Virus record (IMG/VR): IMGVR_UViG_3300043313_001040 | Span: 1-64,000 of that record | Reading direction: 5' to 3' (one strand) | Length of the DNA: 64,000 bases | DNA from: a virus | In this document: piece by piece, positions 15,876 to 24,016 of the stretch | How the letters are laid out: each line of letters starts with the position of its first letter | How positions within the stretch are numbered: the stretch's first letter is position 1 | Notes under the pieces: model-generated | What the model saw: the letters and a program-made list of their open reading frames with translations, nothing else | The model's database searches: none | What the model was told of the DNA's origin: nothing | Program-made: the position numbers and the translations under genes

Positions 15876-16237
15876 TACATGCCCTTTCTGGCTGCGAAGA
15901 CCATCGCTACAGTAATGGCCTCCAGGTTACACCCGCACCCAGGACAGAAGCGGACTTGAGTATTTGCAGCGTGCTGCAAACTGGTCCGCTTGTTTGACCG
16001 CCTTTTCAGGCTGCCCCACGGTGCGCGTTTCTTCTTCGGCTCAGGAAGCACGTCGTTGGGTGCCGCATGTAGCTTGGCTCTCCTGGCGAGCAGAGACTTT
16101 TTCCTAGCCTCCGGACTGTTCATCCTTGCGGCCGCTTCTTTTGCCAGCTTCCGGCCACGGGCCGTGTGTTTCCGAAACACGTGGATCTGAAGACCCGCTG
16201 GACTTTTCGCTTCGTAATCGCATTGATTACACCTCAT
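15875..16237 (-). CDS. C2H2 zinc-finger protein
   Basis: 120 residues. Residues 3-23 form a single C2H2 finger (C-x2-C-x12-H-x4-H), rare in bacteria and phages but known in the Ros/MucR group; here the finger is at the very N-terminus, followed by a long basic helical region (about 25-90) and a terminal CPGCGC motif. The ATG at 16237 was chosen because the finger begins there and GAAAGGG lies upstream; the frame is open to 16291. A palindrome copy lies inside at 15964. Likely binds DNA. Confidence 0.65.
   Translation of the reverse strand: MRCNQCDYEAKSPAGLQIHVFRKHTARGRKLAKEAAARMNSPEARKKSLLARRAKLHAAPNDVLPEPKKKRAPWGSLKRRSNKRTSLQHAANTQVRFCPGCGCNLEAITVAMVFAARKGM
15964..15979. repeat. Dispersed palindrome copy 3
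   Basis: TTGCAGCGTGCTGCAA inside the zinc-finger gene, where it encodes LQHAA on the coding strand. Confidence 0.85.
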
Positions 16238-16287
16238 ACTTATAACCCTTTCTAGTTGGTTGTTACTTCTGCACTTCTGCCTAACGA

Positions 16288-17190
16288 TCAATCCCAGGTC
16301 CGGAAACGCCGTGCTGCTCGCTTGGCGTCTTCCACCTGTCTCTGAGCCGGGCTGATCTGCATTTGAGTTTCCTCGTTATGCTTCACCCGATGCCAGCTCG
16401 TCAGGAAGATCGACCGGTGATGCCCACTGCGGTTATCGGTGATATAACCGCGAGCATAGATAATGCCCCCTGGCATACTTATGGCCGTCTTAGCGACGTG
16501 TGTTGAATCGCCGAGGCGCATTGCACGAATGCGACTCGACCTTTCGGTCGCGATCTTGTTCAGATTGGCCGCCATCTTCCGGGTTACTGGAAGAAAGAAC
16601 CATTCACCCTGGCGAGTGGCTCCCTTGGGCACCTCTCCGCGCAGGAGTTTGTGGGCCTCCTCTACGGACTTTGCCTGTTTCGGCAATGGCGCGATGAAGT
16701 GATGCGTCTCGTCCATCCCGATCAGGAAATGGTTGGTGCTCTTGTTGGGGACCGTCGCCGTGACGATGCCTTGGCACTTCCATTCGTATCTTGGAGGATC
16801 AGTATAGATCAGCTTATCGCGTTTTATCTCGACATCACGGACCTCCCAGGTGGTTTCCTTTGGCATTGCCATTGGAAAGTTACCTTTCAATCGAGCTTCG
16901 ATTGTTATCTGGTTAGGTCGTTTCTCATCGACGGTATTATACCGAACATTTCGAGTGATCGTCCTCGCCTTTTCGTTTACCGTTACGGCTGCCTGCCGCA
17001 ACTTGCGCGAGCCGAACACTTCGACTTTCGCCTGGCCGTGGTTGAGGGTCACGACGCCACGATCATGACCGTGTTTCTTTCGGTTCAGGATCGTGATGGC
17101 GAACACTTCTTTACCGGCCGGTGGCTTCCTGTATTCGGCTGTTCTGATGTCATAGCGACTAAGCGCTTTTGCTAAGTTTTTAACTACCAT
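16288..17190 (-). CDS. Hypothetical protein, 300 aa
   Basis: Unrecognised, the longest unknown in the left half. Residues about 150-215 include 'MDETHHFIAPLP' and 'RQGEWFFLP' followed by 'GDSTHVAKTA' and near the C-terminus 'SIFLTSWHRVKHN'. The conserved-looking His, Trp and 'GEWFF' positions are reminiscent of a protein family found on plasmids and phages, but I cannot name it. AAC run and AAGGAAG before the start. Confidence 0.65.
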   Translation of the reverse strand: MVVKNLAKALSRYDIRTAEYRKPPAGKEVFAITILNRKKHGHDRGVVTLNHGQAKVEVFGSRKLRQAAVTVNEKARTITRNVRYNTVDEKRPNQITIEARLKGNFPMAMPKETTWEVRDVEIKRDKLIYTDPPRYEWKCQGIVTATVPNKSTNHFLIGMDETHHFIAPLPKQAKSVEEAHKLLRGEVPKGATRQGEWFFLPVTRKMAANLNKIATERSSRIRAMRLGDSTHVAKTAISMPGGIIYARGYITDNRSGHHRSIFLTSWHRVKHNEETQMQISPAQRQVEDAKRAARRFRTWD

Positions 17191-17224
17191 ACTATTACTT
17201 CTTCCTTTCGGTTTGTTGTTGTTA

Positions 17225-17875
17225 TTAGTTGACTGCTTTTGGATCTTCCCACGGCGCGTCGTCAGCGATCCAGGCTGACTTTTTTACTTCTTCCGTGGCG
17301 GGTTCTGGTTTGGGGATTCTGACGCCTTTTAACTCTTCCGGGCGCTCGTATTTTTTCCTGTTGGCCAGGAAGAGATACTCGGACCCAGGAGAGTTCATGT
17401 CCTGAAGGATGTCGACGACCATATCGCAGAGGGCCCTGAGCCCTTCTTCGCCTTCTTCTTCGGCTACGTTGACGTAAATATCCGGAGTGGACATTTCATC
17501 GAGATCGTGTTCCTCGCAGTGTTCCGGCCACTTAGCCTTCATCTTTTCCCTGAGATTGCGTCGCAGGCTGCTCTCTCGCAAGGTATTGCTACCAAGCTCG
17601 GCGACTGCGAATTCACGCAGCCCTTCCGCTCTCGATTGGTCGCTGTCCCAACCAAGAGAGTCATTCAAGTGAATGCCCAGGTTAATAAGCCAGGGCATCA
17701 CGCAATGTTTCGGCTGATCGTCTTTGCCCGGCAATCCCGTCGCCAGACTTACTGCTTGCTGGACGCAGAAGGTGTTGTTCTCCTTGCTGCCAGCGCCATG
17801 AACAAGCCCCTCCTTGTTATCTAACAAGCCGAGAAGCTTTAATACTACATCTTTGGTTATACTAAATAACCCCAT
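17225..17875 (-). CDS. Conserved-looking phage hypothetical protein, 216 aa
   Basis: Residues about 24-60 read 'VHGAGSKENNTFCVQQAVSLATGLP', and about 80-95 'SRAEGLREFAVAELGS', blocks that I have seen in phage proteins of unknown function. Mostly helical, ending in an acidic/Pro-rich tail. Leader with AGGAGG and AAC triplets. Confidence 0.6.
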   Translation of the reverse strand: MGLFSITKDVVLKLLGLLDNKEGLVHGAGSKENNTFCVQQAVSLATGLPGKDDQPKHCVMPWLINLGIHLNDSLGWDSDQSRAEGLREFAVAELGSNTLRESSLRRNLREKMKAKWPEHCEEHDLDEMSTPDIYVNVAEEEGEEGLRALCDMVVDILQDMNSPGSEYLFLANRKKYERPEELKGVRIPKPEPATEEVKKSAWIADDAPWEDPKAVN

Positions 17876-17877
17876 TT

Positions 17878-18120
17878 TTACCTCCTATGTGTTGTTGTTG
17901 ATTGTCCTGAGGGAGACATTTCTGTAAGACTACCTTGAGCAGTCTCGAATTGAACGATGATTGGAATACCTTCCTCTTTGGCCATACAGGGTATTGCTAC
18001 CGGCATAGGCCCTTCGTTAGGCAGTTCAATCACCCTTTCCCACACAACCTTTCGGTTGTCTTCTCTGAGCATCCGAATCGTGATCGGATAGTCCTCCTTT
18101 GGCAGGTTATACTGATTCAC
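17878..18120 (-). CDS. Hypothetical protein, uncertain start, 80 aa
   Basis: Unrecognised, beta-rich. The start is uncertain: GTG at 18120 lies just after the upstream stop at 18123, whereas a GTG at 18150 would overlap it; neither has a clear Shine-Dalgarno. The terminus (QSTTTH) is encoded by the AAC run. Confidence 0.5.
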   Translation of the reverse strand: MNQYNLPKEDYPITIRMLREDNRKVVWERVIELPNEGPMPVAIPCMAKEEGIPIIVQFETAQGSLTEMSPSGQSTTTHRR

Positions 18121-18122
18121 TG

Positions 18123-18290
18123 TTAATCGAGGAAGCCGTCTCCAGCCCACCGGCTGACTCTTTGCTTCTTCCTCGCCTCATACTCCTTGCGGAGTTTCCT
18201 CTCTTTCCACCAGTATCGGACCCTCGGAATGATGATTCCGCCCAGCAGAATCAAGAACACGATGATCGCTGCTGCCTGATACCGGTTCAT
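18123..18290 (-). CDS. Small membrane protein, 55 aa
   Basis: N-terminal hydrophobic helix (about 6-22), then a Trp/Arg/Lys-rich amphipathic cytoplasmic tail. Start at 18290 overlaps the upstream stop by 4 bp (ATGA) and follows GGGGGT. Confidence 0.6.
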   Translation of the reverse strand: MNRYQAAAIIVFLILLGGIIIPRVRYWWKERKLRKEYEARKKQRVSRWAGDGFLD

Positions 18291-18991
18291 TTGACCCCCT
18301 TCAGGGTCGCCACCAGGGCGTCCCGGCGTTGCGCGACGATGTTTCGGTCCTCCGGGTCCTGGCACAGCTCCAGGAGCCGTTCTATGCCCTTATTCAGGGC
18401 GTCCGAGACCTCATCGACCGTCGCTGTTCGGCCTTCCTTCCACCAGGAGACCTTTTCAGGGTTCCCGATGTCGAACAGCATGCCGCCTTTCCCGTCGTGC
18501 CACGGTTTGAGCTTCTCCGTGGTTTGCCAGACCGCCGTGACCCCAGGATTATGCGTCAGCATCAGCCCGGCGACGTTCTCAACGGCCGTTTTGGTCACTT
18601 CGTCCTCGCGCCGCTTCATTTGCGGCTTCGAAAGGAACGGGCAACCCTTTACCGACCATTCCGCGCAGTCGACGTGGCTCGGTGGCTCGGCCGAGTTGCG
18701 GTTAACTGTGCACATCGGGCCCACAACGTAGGCTCGGTGCACTCCGAGCGGTTGGCCGCAGACCCAGCAGAGATTTCCGAAGACACAGGCTCTCATGTGG
18801 ACGGGATCGACGATGCGAAAGTCCGGAAACCCTTCTCCAGGCGGCCGTGGCATCATTTTGCCGCCTACTTCCTCCATCCACTGCACAAATGCAGGAACGG
18901 GATACCCGCGTTCGTCGACCGGCAGATTTTTTAATCGCTCGGTCAACTCCGGCAGGTCACTTCTCAGTTTGTGATGCGGACATTCGCTCAT
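18287..18991 (-). CDS. Conserved Cys-rich phage protein, 234 aa
   Basis: The middle third contains a 'CVFGNLCWVCGQPLG' segment (about 69-83), 'GPMCTVNR', then 'EPPSHVDCAEWS' and 'CPFL' (about 102-118). This order of Cys pairs with EPPSH and CPFL looks like a conserved phage protein with a zinc site, function unknown to me. The N-terminus is Pro-rich, the C-terminal part helical. Overlaps the upstream gene by 35 bp. Confidence 0.6.
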   Translation of the reverse strand: MSECPHHKLRSDLPELTERLKNLPVDERGYPVPAFVQWMEEVGGKMMPRPPGEGFPDFRIVDPVHMRACVFGNLCWVCGQPLGVHRAYVVGPMCTVNRNSAEPPSHVDCAEWSVKGCPFLSKPQMKRREDEVTKTAVENVAGLMLTHNPGVTAVWQTTEKLKPWHDGKGGMLFDIGNPEKVSWWKEGRTATVDEVSDALNKGIERLLELCQDPEDRNIVAQRRDALVATLKGVK

Positions 18992-19331
18992 CAGTTTCCT
19001 CCTTTAGTTGCTGCGCTGCGTCGAGCACCTTCTCGGCTTGCTTTTCGAGCTTGAGAAGGTCACGTTCATTGATGATCGGGCGATGACGGGCCAGCTTCTT
19101 TTTCACCGGGGCCTTCAACGCCTTAACTGACTTAGCTTTCGGACCCGTTACCCTTTTGGTCTTGGGTTTTGAACGCTTCCTTTTCCTCCGGATTTCTTTT
19201 TCGGCTTCCATGATTGTTACCACCGTGGTAGCAGCCACGCCGAGGATGCTGATTACTCCAGCAACGATCTTCAGGTTCCTGTCGAACTTATGATCTGACT
19301 GTTGTTGTTTAATGTCGTCGTGTTGACTCAT
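18957..19331 (-). CDS. Membrane-anchored basic protein, 124 aa
   Basis: One hydrophobic segment (about 22-42) preceded by a charged N-terminus and followed by a very basic Lys/Arg stretch (about 47-85) and a final coiled-coil-like helix. The layout suggests an inner-membrane anchor with a nucleic-acid- or lipid-binding cytoplasmic part. AGGAGAAGTAA leader. Confidence 0.6.
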   Translation of the reverse strand: MSQHDDIKQQQSDHKFDRNLKIVAGVISILGVAATTVVTIMEAEKEIRRKRKRSKPKTKRVTGPKAKSVKALKAPVKKKLARHRPIINERDLLKLEKQAEKVLDAAQQLKEETDERMSASQTEK

Positions 19332-19411
19332 TTACTTCTCCTTGTTGTTGTTAGACTTTCGATTACATAGTTGATCGCGGCGATTACCACCACGATTTTT
19401 AGATACTTCAT
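19328..19411 (-). CDS. Tiny membrane peptide, 27 aa
   Basis: ATG at 19411 overlaps the stop of 19408..19710 (ATGA) with AAAGGAAG upstream; the peptide is one hydrophobic helix with Lys at both ends, its last residues being encoded by the AAC run and Shine-Dalgarno of the next gene. The reading frame ends by overlapping the next start. May be a real coupled micro-protein or chance. Confidence 0.35.
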   Translation of the reverse strand: MKYLKIVVVIAAINYVIESLTTTRRSK

Positions 19412-19710
19412 TGTTTGTTGCTTCCTTTCAATCCCCTGGCCTTCTTCTCCCAAGCTTCGTCTGTAGGCGCGTCCAGGAATCCGATCCCACAAAGCACTTG
19501 AAGCTGGTAGTTGCGCGAGCCCCGGCAGATAAGGGGTTCATCCGAGACTCGCTTTGCTCCTTCGATTTTCACCAATATTTCGCCTGTCGAATGACAGATA
19601 CGAGAGGTTTTGAACGAAGCTTCTTCAAGCTCCGCTCGTAGGAATGCTCCAGAACTTCCTTCCCGCCATGGGCAGGTGGAGCACATCTTTTCCGATACCG
19701 GGTAGGCCAT
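19408..19710 (-). CDS. DUF6283-like Cys protein
   Basis: 100 residues. 'CSTCPWREGSSG' near residues 10-21, 'CHSTG' near 39 and 'CRGSRNYQLQVLCG' near 62-75 fit a family of short phage/bacterial proteins of unknown function (DUF6283 in my recollection) that probably bind a metal through these cysteines. Ends with 'PTDEAW'. Confidence 0.5.
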   Translation of the reverse strand: MAYPVSEKMCSTCPWREGSSGAFLRAELEEASFKTSRICHSTGEILVKIEGAKRVSDEPLICRGSRNYQLQVLCGIGFLDAPTDEAWEKKARGLKGSNKQ

Positions 19711-20040
19711 TTATTCTGGTTGCGCTGGTCCGGGGTTTATTTTTCCCGAGCCATCCATGCCGAGCGCGATTTTGAATCGCTTCAGACCTGCGTGTTCCGT
19801 TATCGGACTTAAAGCCTTGTTCACGGCACTAACGTATTTTAGCATCCGCTCCGTGGCATCAAGATCTGCTTGGGTCAGCAAGTTGGCTCCGCATTTCGGG
19901 CACGGCCTGTTTAGCCATTCCCGAAAACCTTCGTTAACCGGCTCGTCATCCTGATGGTAGTCACATCCCGGCGCGTCACATTTGATACCTTTGATTTCTA
20001 TAGCTGCTGGTGGTGGTTTCGCTTGACTATTTTCATTCAT
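19711..20040 (-). CDS. Hypothetical zinc-ribbon-like protein, 109 aa
   Basis: CDAPGC near 20 and CPKC near 50 form a likely zinc ribbon, followed by a helical region. The frame is open to 20103, but that segment is a hairpin (20076-20108) followed by AAC triplets, exactly the local leader arrangement, so I start at ATG 20040. No Shine-Dalgarno is present. Confidence 0.55.
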   Translation of the reverse strand: MNENSQAKPPPAAIEIKGIKCDAPGCDYHQDDEPVNEGFREWLNRPCPKCGANLLTQADLDATERMLKYVSAVNKALSPITEHAGLKRFKIALGMDGSGKINPGPAQPE

Positions 20041-20075
20041 ATGTTTTATCTGTGGTTGTTGTTGTTGCAGGTGTT

Positions 20076-20108
20076 GGCCGGTGGGGTTTCGCTTCTTCCC
20101 CATCGGCC
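20076..20108 (-). other. Intercistronic hairpin
   Basis: GGCC/GGCC outer arms and TGGGG/CCCCA inner arms enclose an 11-base loop, directly after the ParB-like gene and before the AAC leader. No T-run follows, so a processing or stability element is more likely than a terminator. Confidence 0.5.
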
Positions 20109-20114
20109 TTTTTA

Positions 20115-20894
20115 TTACTCTTCCAACTTCAGGTGATCTTTGCCTCGCAACCGGTTTAGCCGTTTCTGGACTTCGATTTTGAGGCTAACCAACTGTTCGG
20201 GACGGACGCGGTAGTTGTAGAGGTCCTCGATCAACTCCACGTATTGCATCATGCTGGCGCACTTTACCATCCGACTGCTTTGGCCCTCGATTTTCTTTAT
20301 CATGCGCTCAGGATCGAAGTCCTTAATGTGGAACAAGTGCATGATCGCTACCGCCAACGGCCGATCCGTAGCAAACGGAATCAGCTTTTTGAGGGTAACG
20401 ATGACGTGCGCCACCTTGTAGGCGTGCTGTTCATTCACCACCCTGAACGTGCCGTATCGAATAGATTCGACTCCGCCGCCACTTTGTTTCCCTCCCAAGA
20501 GAGACGCGCTCGTCGTTACCGGGAGATGGAACTCATGGATGAACGCTCGCAGCTTCACGTAGTCCTTCTTGCCCTGCTCGGCGAAGGAATGCACGTAGTC
20601 CCGTGGCGACCACGGGGTTTGAACACTGTTAGCTGCCGATACGTCAACGATTGAGATGCTGTCTCGTTCAATGTAGAATATCGGCGTCCTAAGTGCCTTA
20701 GCCGCTTCGAATCGCGATTGTCCGTCCGCGATTCCCAATTTACCCAAATGCGGTGTCACCAGGATCGGATAATCCGCGAGCTGGTTCTTCCGCTTGATGG
20801 CTTTTATCATCTTGGCGACCCGTTTTGCCGTGGGTCGGTTGCCCTTGATGTAAGTGAACTTATTGTAGTCTGTTGTTGATAATACCTTAATCAT
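20115..20894 (-). CDS. ParB-like N-domain protein
   Basis: 259 residues. Residues about 15-75 resemble the ParB/Srx domain: a helix binding a scaffold, strand 'YPILVT', then 'GIADGQSRFEAAKAL' (54-68), equivalent to the ParB box that binds CTP in true ParB proteins. Residues about 95-140 (DYVKLRAFIHEFHLPVTTSASLLGG) could be a DNA-binding helix-turn-helix. No ParA was seen. It may be a partition-like, regulatory or nuclease-type ParB homologue. It follows a VWA gene and starts without a Shine-Dalgarno, right after AACAACAAC. See the parS site at 62863 and the dispersed palindromes. Confidence 0.75.
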   Translation of the reverse strand: MIKVLSTTDYNKFTYIKGNRPTAKRVAKMIKAIKRKNQLADYPILVTPHLGKLGIADGQSRFEAAKALRTPIFYIERDSISIVDVSAANSVQTPWSPRDYVHSFAEQGKKDYVKLRAFIHEFHLPVTTSASLLGGKQSGGGVESIRYGTFRVVNEQHAYKVAHVIVTLKKLIPFATDRPLAVAIMHLFHIKDFDPERMIKKIEGQSSRMVKCASMMQYVELIEDLYNYRVRPEQLVSLKIEVQKRLNRLRGKDHLKLEE

Positions 20895-20901
20895 GTTGTT
20901 G

Positions 20902-22554
20902 TTACTGACGTTTAATGATCTGAATTAGGGAATCCGCTATGTTCTCGATCTCGTTCCTGACAAGAACGCTATCGAACCACTTGTGCAGCTTGTCGCTTCT
21001 TGCCCCAGGTTCTCCGACGTAGAGACCGATGGTGTAGACACCTTTCCGGTGCCACTCCTCCTTTCTGATGTGCTCGTCGGTGATCTCGCCGTCGGTGAAG
21101 AAGATCGTTAGATCGCTATTCACCAGCTCGGCCTCATTACTCCGCATGGTGTTAGCGAAGCCTTCGAAGCCTCCCGGGGTGTGGAGATGATTCAGAATCC
21201 TGGGATCGAATGGCATCGGGACCTTGGCGTAGTTTCCTCCACTCAGGATCATATTTTTGCACTCGATCTTTCGCATTCTTACCAACTCGTTGAGCACGTA
21301 GGCCAGGTAGCACCCTTGTTCGGCAACTCCGCTCATTGAACCGCTGCAGTCCAGAACGAAGCTGATCTCTTTTACTCCATAGGGATCATCGCCTTTGCGC
21401 AGATAGATGTCGTCCGCGCCGCGCATGAACTTGTTGAAGTCGATCTTATTAGTCGGGTTCCGACTGGTTATAACTCCCTCGCCGCCCTCCAGGAACTTCT
21501 CGAACAACCGAATCAGGCCGTCAGCCTTCTTCGTGTCGATGGTTCTGATTTTGTGGCCGAAGAACTCGTTAAGTGGAAGCACCAGTTTCTTGTCCTTGTG
21601 ATCTTGCACCTTCAAGTCCGGACGAGGCGGGTCCTTTTTGAGATGCCCACCTGACGGACTAGCGCCGCTGGTCCTGGCGACTGTTTCCTCGATTTCTTTG
21701 TGCTCGCTGCCATCGGCGGCCTCTGCGCCCTCTGGCATGGCTCCGTCGCCCGGGTCCTGAGGATCTGGCAAGTCGGTTCCATGTGGACCGGCAAACCCTT
21801 CTCCAGGCGCTAAACCGCCAGATCCTTCCGCGCCGCCCCCGCCTGTCTCGGGAAAGGTTTTAATCCAGCTCTGGACAATAGGAATGATCTCTTCGGTCCC
21901 GGCCGCGTGGATTGCTCGCCGATAATACCACCTTATCAGGTTGCGACGCCCATACTTCGGGTCGCCAGCGCCTTCGAATTGCATCTTTGGGTCAGGATCT
22001 TTTTTCACCCAATCCTCCATCAGCTTTGGGCTGTTCTCCATGCGGGTGCAGTCGAGAAACAGCCTTACTGCTGGTTGCGGTTTGCCTTCCGCTTTTATGG
22101 CCTCAAGGGCTGGGTCGCCCTTCATCTCGTCGATCAGCTTCAGGTAGCGGAGCCACCCAAACCGACGACGAAACATTCGACGCCACTTGGCCTCGATCCG
22201 AGCGTCTTCCATCAGGTTCCACAAGTGGAACGGGATTTTCGCGTCTTTCTGGAGCGTCGCCATCCGTTCATTGGCCCGGTTGGTAAAGAGGCTGTGGGCC
22301 CCTTCGTGATCGTAAACACGTTGAACGAATGCCATCTTGCCCCTCGACCAGAGAGTGCGTTCGGCGCACTTGTCCAGGTCGGAAGCAATGACGATATTGT
22401 GGCGGCTAATACGATTGTCGTAGCGCCACGATGCCTCTGGCTTGAAGCCCTCAGGCATAAAGGCTAGGTCGTAACCGTCAACGGTTGTCAGTCGCATGAA
22501 CCGACTTTCGATGTGGTAATCAACCAGCCTCGTTTTTTCGCGATAGTTTAGCAT
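20902..22554 (-). CDS. VWA-domain protein with HExxH motif
   Basis: 550 residues. The N-terminal part contains HEGAH (83-87) followed by NLMEDARIE (113-121), a zinc-binding signature seen in CobT-like and metallopeptidase-like phage proteins. A long Gly/Pro/Glu linker (about 235-320) leads to a C-terminal von Willebrand A domain with a complete MIDAS: DCSGS (402-406) and FTDGE (91st-95th residue of the domain, about 486-490). VWA proteins of this kind work with MoxR-type AAA+ ATPases as metal-dependent chaperones or remodelling complexes; the MoxR gene is directly upstream (8-bp gap). AAGGAGAAGT leader. Confidence 0.85.
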   Translation of the reverse strand: MLNYREKTRLVDYHIESRFMRLTTVDGYDLAFMPEGFKPEASWRYDNRISRHNIVIASDLDKCAERTLWSRGKMAFVQRVYDHEGAHSLFTNRANERMATLQKDAKIPFHLWNLMEDARIEAKWRRMFRRRFGWLRYLKLIDEMKGDPALEAIKAEGKPQPAVRLFLDCTRMENSPKLMEDWVKKDPDPKMQFEGAGDPKYGRRNLIRWYYRRAIHAAGTEEIIPIVQSWIKTFPETGGGGAEGSGGLAPGEGFAGPHGTDLPDPQDPGDGAMPEGAEAADGSEHKEIEETVARTSGASPSGGHLKKDPPRPDLKVQDHKDKKLVLPLNEFFGHKIRTIDTKKADGLIRLFEKFLEGGEGVITSRNPTNKIDFNKFMRGADDIYLRKGDDPYGVKEISFVLDCSGSMSGVAEQGCYLAYVLNELVRMRKIECKNMILSGGNYAKVPMPFDPRILNHLHTPGGFEGFANTMRSNEAELVNSDLTIFFTDGEITDEHIRKEEWHRKGVYTIGLYVGEPGARSDKLHKWFDSVLVRNEIENIADSLIQIIKRQ

Positions 22555-22562
22555 ACTTCTCC

Positions 22563-23732
22563 TTAGTTAGGCCGAATCGGGAAGTGGCGAGCGATCAGCT
22601 TACGCAACTGATCCAATTGCTCTGGACTCCGGTGGCCCTGGATATTTCTACCTACCCATACCAGGGCTGAGTCGAGCAACGTATTGCCAATGTCCATCTC
22701 GTTCTCGGCCATCTTGATTCCATCGCAAAGAATACGAACATCCGGCTCCAGCATCAGGAAGTTATCTGCCTTCAGCTTTTTACCTTCAGAGAGTAGCTTC
22801 GCGAACTTCGGTGTAAGCGACACGCTGAACCCGTGATCTTTGAGCACGGTAGCTATGATTCGCTTCACCGATTCCTCCGTGGTCTGCAGATCATACTGCA
22901 ACCATCTACCAGCTTCCGCTGGGTCACCTGCTTGAACGTCGAAACCCGCACCGATGTTTGTTGATGCGATGATTGAGATCATGTGACGCGGCGCGAAGAT
23001 CGTCTCTTGATTGGTTACGAGACCATCTTCTACGTTAATGATCCGGCCAGTCGAAATCGTGTAATACTCGATCCCGTCTGGCATCCTGAATGGAGATAGA
23101 CCGCTAATAAGCGGACTGCGTTCGCGCACTTTGATCCTATACAACTCGTCGATGTAAAGACAGACTCTCTTGCCCTGGGACGCGAGTCGAAACGCGCGAG
23201 CCAGTTCACCATCCTGCCATACTGCTGTAGTTGCGCCTCCCGATGGAGCCCATGGTCTAGGCCCTCCTTTCATCTGTTGAGCGTCCACGCCTTCATCGCC
23301 CTGCATGAGAACGACTTCATCGAACGGCTGCGAGTAGGCGAACACCTTCGCTGCCGTCGTTTTGCCCGAACCCTGGTCACCAATGAACAGGACCGGCTTC
23401 TTCGCTGCACCCGGAGGCACATACTTTCGAAGATACTTCATTACGCTGCTCTCATCACTCGCTTCTGGCGAGAGAGCAGCTTTGATTGCTTTCTTCTTCT
23501 CTACTGGTAACGGCTCGACGATCTTGGAGATGATCTCGTGCAGCTCTTTTTCAATCGGCGGGATGATGTCTTCCCGGCCGAGCTTTATTCTTGTTTCGCT
23601 GAGAATCTTGTAAACATGATCCTCGATTTCCGCTTGCTGTGTGGGGCTAAGCGCCATATACTTCTTCTTCCCTTTCTTCCTGGCCTCCCTCAGCTTCTTA
23701 CGTTTATGGTAAGCTGCGTCTCTGGTTGGCAT
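22563..23732 (-). CDS. MoxR-type AAA+ ATPase
   Basis: 389 residues. Basic N-terminal extension (about 1-35), helical region, then the AAA+ core: Walker A GDQGSGKT (118-125), Walker B CLYIDE (191-196) and a sensor-1 like 'IIASTN'. The order and 'GGPRPWAPSGGATTAVWQDGELARAF' region match MoxR/CbbQ-like ATPases. The frame is open upstream through a TTG inside the palindrome, but the ATG at 23732 is the natural start, right after AACAACAAC without Shine-Dalgarno. Its partner is the VWA protein downstream; together they probably remodel a target complex with ATP. Confidence 0.88.
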   Translation of the reverse strand: MPTRDAAYHKRKKLREARKKGKKKYMALSPTQQAEIEDHVYKILSETRIKLGREDIIPPIEKELHEIISKIVEPLPVEKKKAIKAALSPEASDESSVMKYLRKYVPPGAAKKPVLFIGDQGSGKTTAAKVFAYSQPFDEVVLMQGDEGVDAQQMKGGPRPWAPSGGATTAVWQDGELARAFRLASQGKRVCLYIDELYRIKVRERSPLISGLSPFRMPDGIEYYTISTGRIINVEDGLVTNQETIFAPRHMISIIASTNIGAGFDVQAGDPAEAGRWLQYDLQTTEESVKRIIATVLKDHGFSVSLTPKFAKLLSEGKKLKADNFLMLEPDVRILCDGIKMAENEMDIGNTLLDSALVWVGRNIQGHRSPEQLDQLRKLIARHFPIRPN

Positions 23733-23743
23733 TGTTGTTGTTT

Positions 23744-23759
23744 TTGCAGCACGCTGCAA
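23744..23759. repeat. Dispersed palindrome copy 4
   Basis: TTGCAGCACGCTGCAA, 11 bp upstream of the MoxR start, in the 83-bp gap 23733-23815. Confidence 0.85.
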
Positions 23760-23815
23760 AGAGGGTCGGACTCCTTGCAGCGAGGTTGTCAGACTTGTCC
23801 TACAGGGTCAAGTCT

Positions 23816-24016
23816 TTATTTTTCAGTGAAGGCAGCTATTCGCTCACCCAAAATGTCTGAGTATAACGTCATAGCTACCAGTTGCCGTTCGAGGCGTAAC
23901 TGCTCTGGCCCCTTTACGGAGCGATATGCCTCGCCCCGAAGAAACGCGGTCAGTTTGTCACGCTTTTCGTCCAGCTCTTTTTTTTCGGTCACCACCCTTT
24001 CTTGATGTGGTGCCAT
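23816..24016 (-). CDS. Small conserved-looking phage protein, 66 aa
   Basis: Pattern 'PHQERVVTEKKELDEKRDKLTAFL' near the start and 'LERQLVAMTLYSDILGERIAAF' at the end corresponds to a very widespread family of short helical phage proteins with no known function. Overlaps the next upstream gene by one base. Confidence 0.65.
   Translation of the reverse strand: MAPHQERVVTEKKELDEKRDKLTAFLRGEAYRSVKGPEQLRLERQLVAMTLYSDILGERIAAFTEK

Noticed and set aside
23744-23759. Palindromes as Rho-independent terminators
   Set aside because: In RNA the stem is six pairs with a four-base loop, but most copies have A rather than T downstream in the sense of transcription and several lie inside genes.
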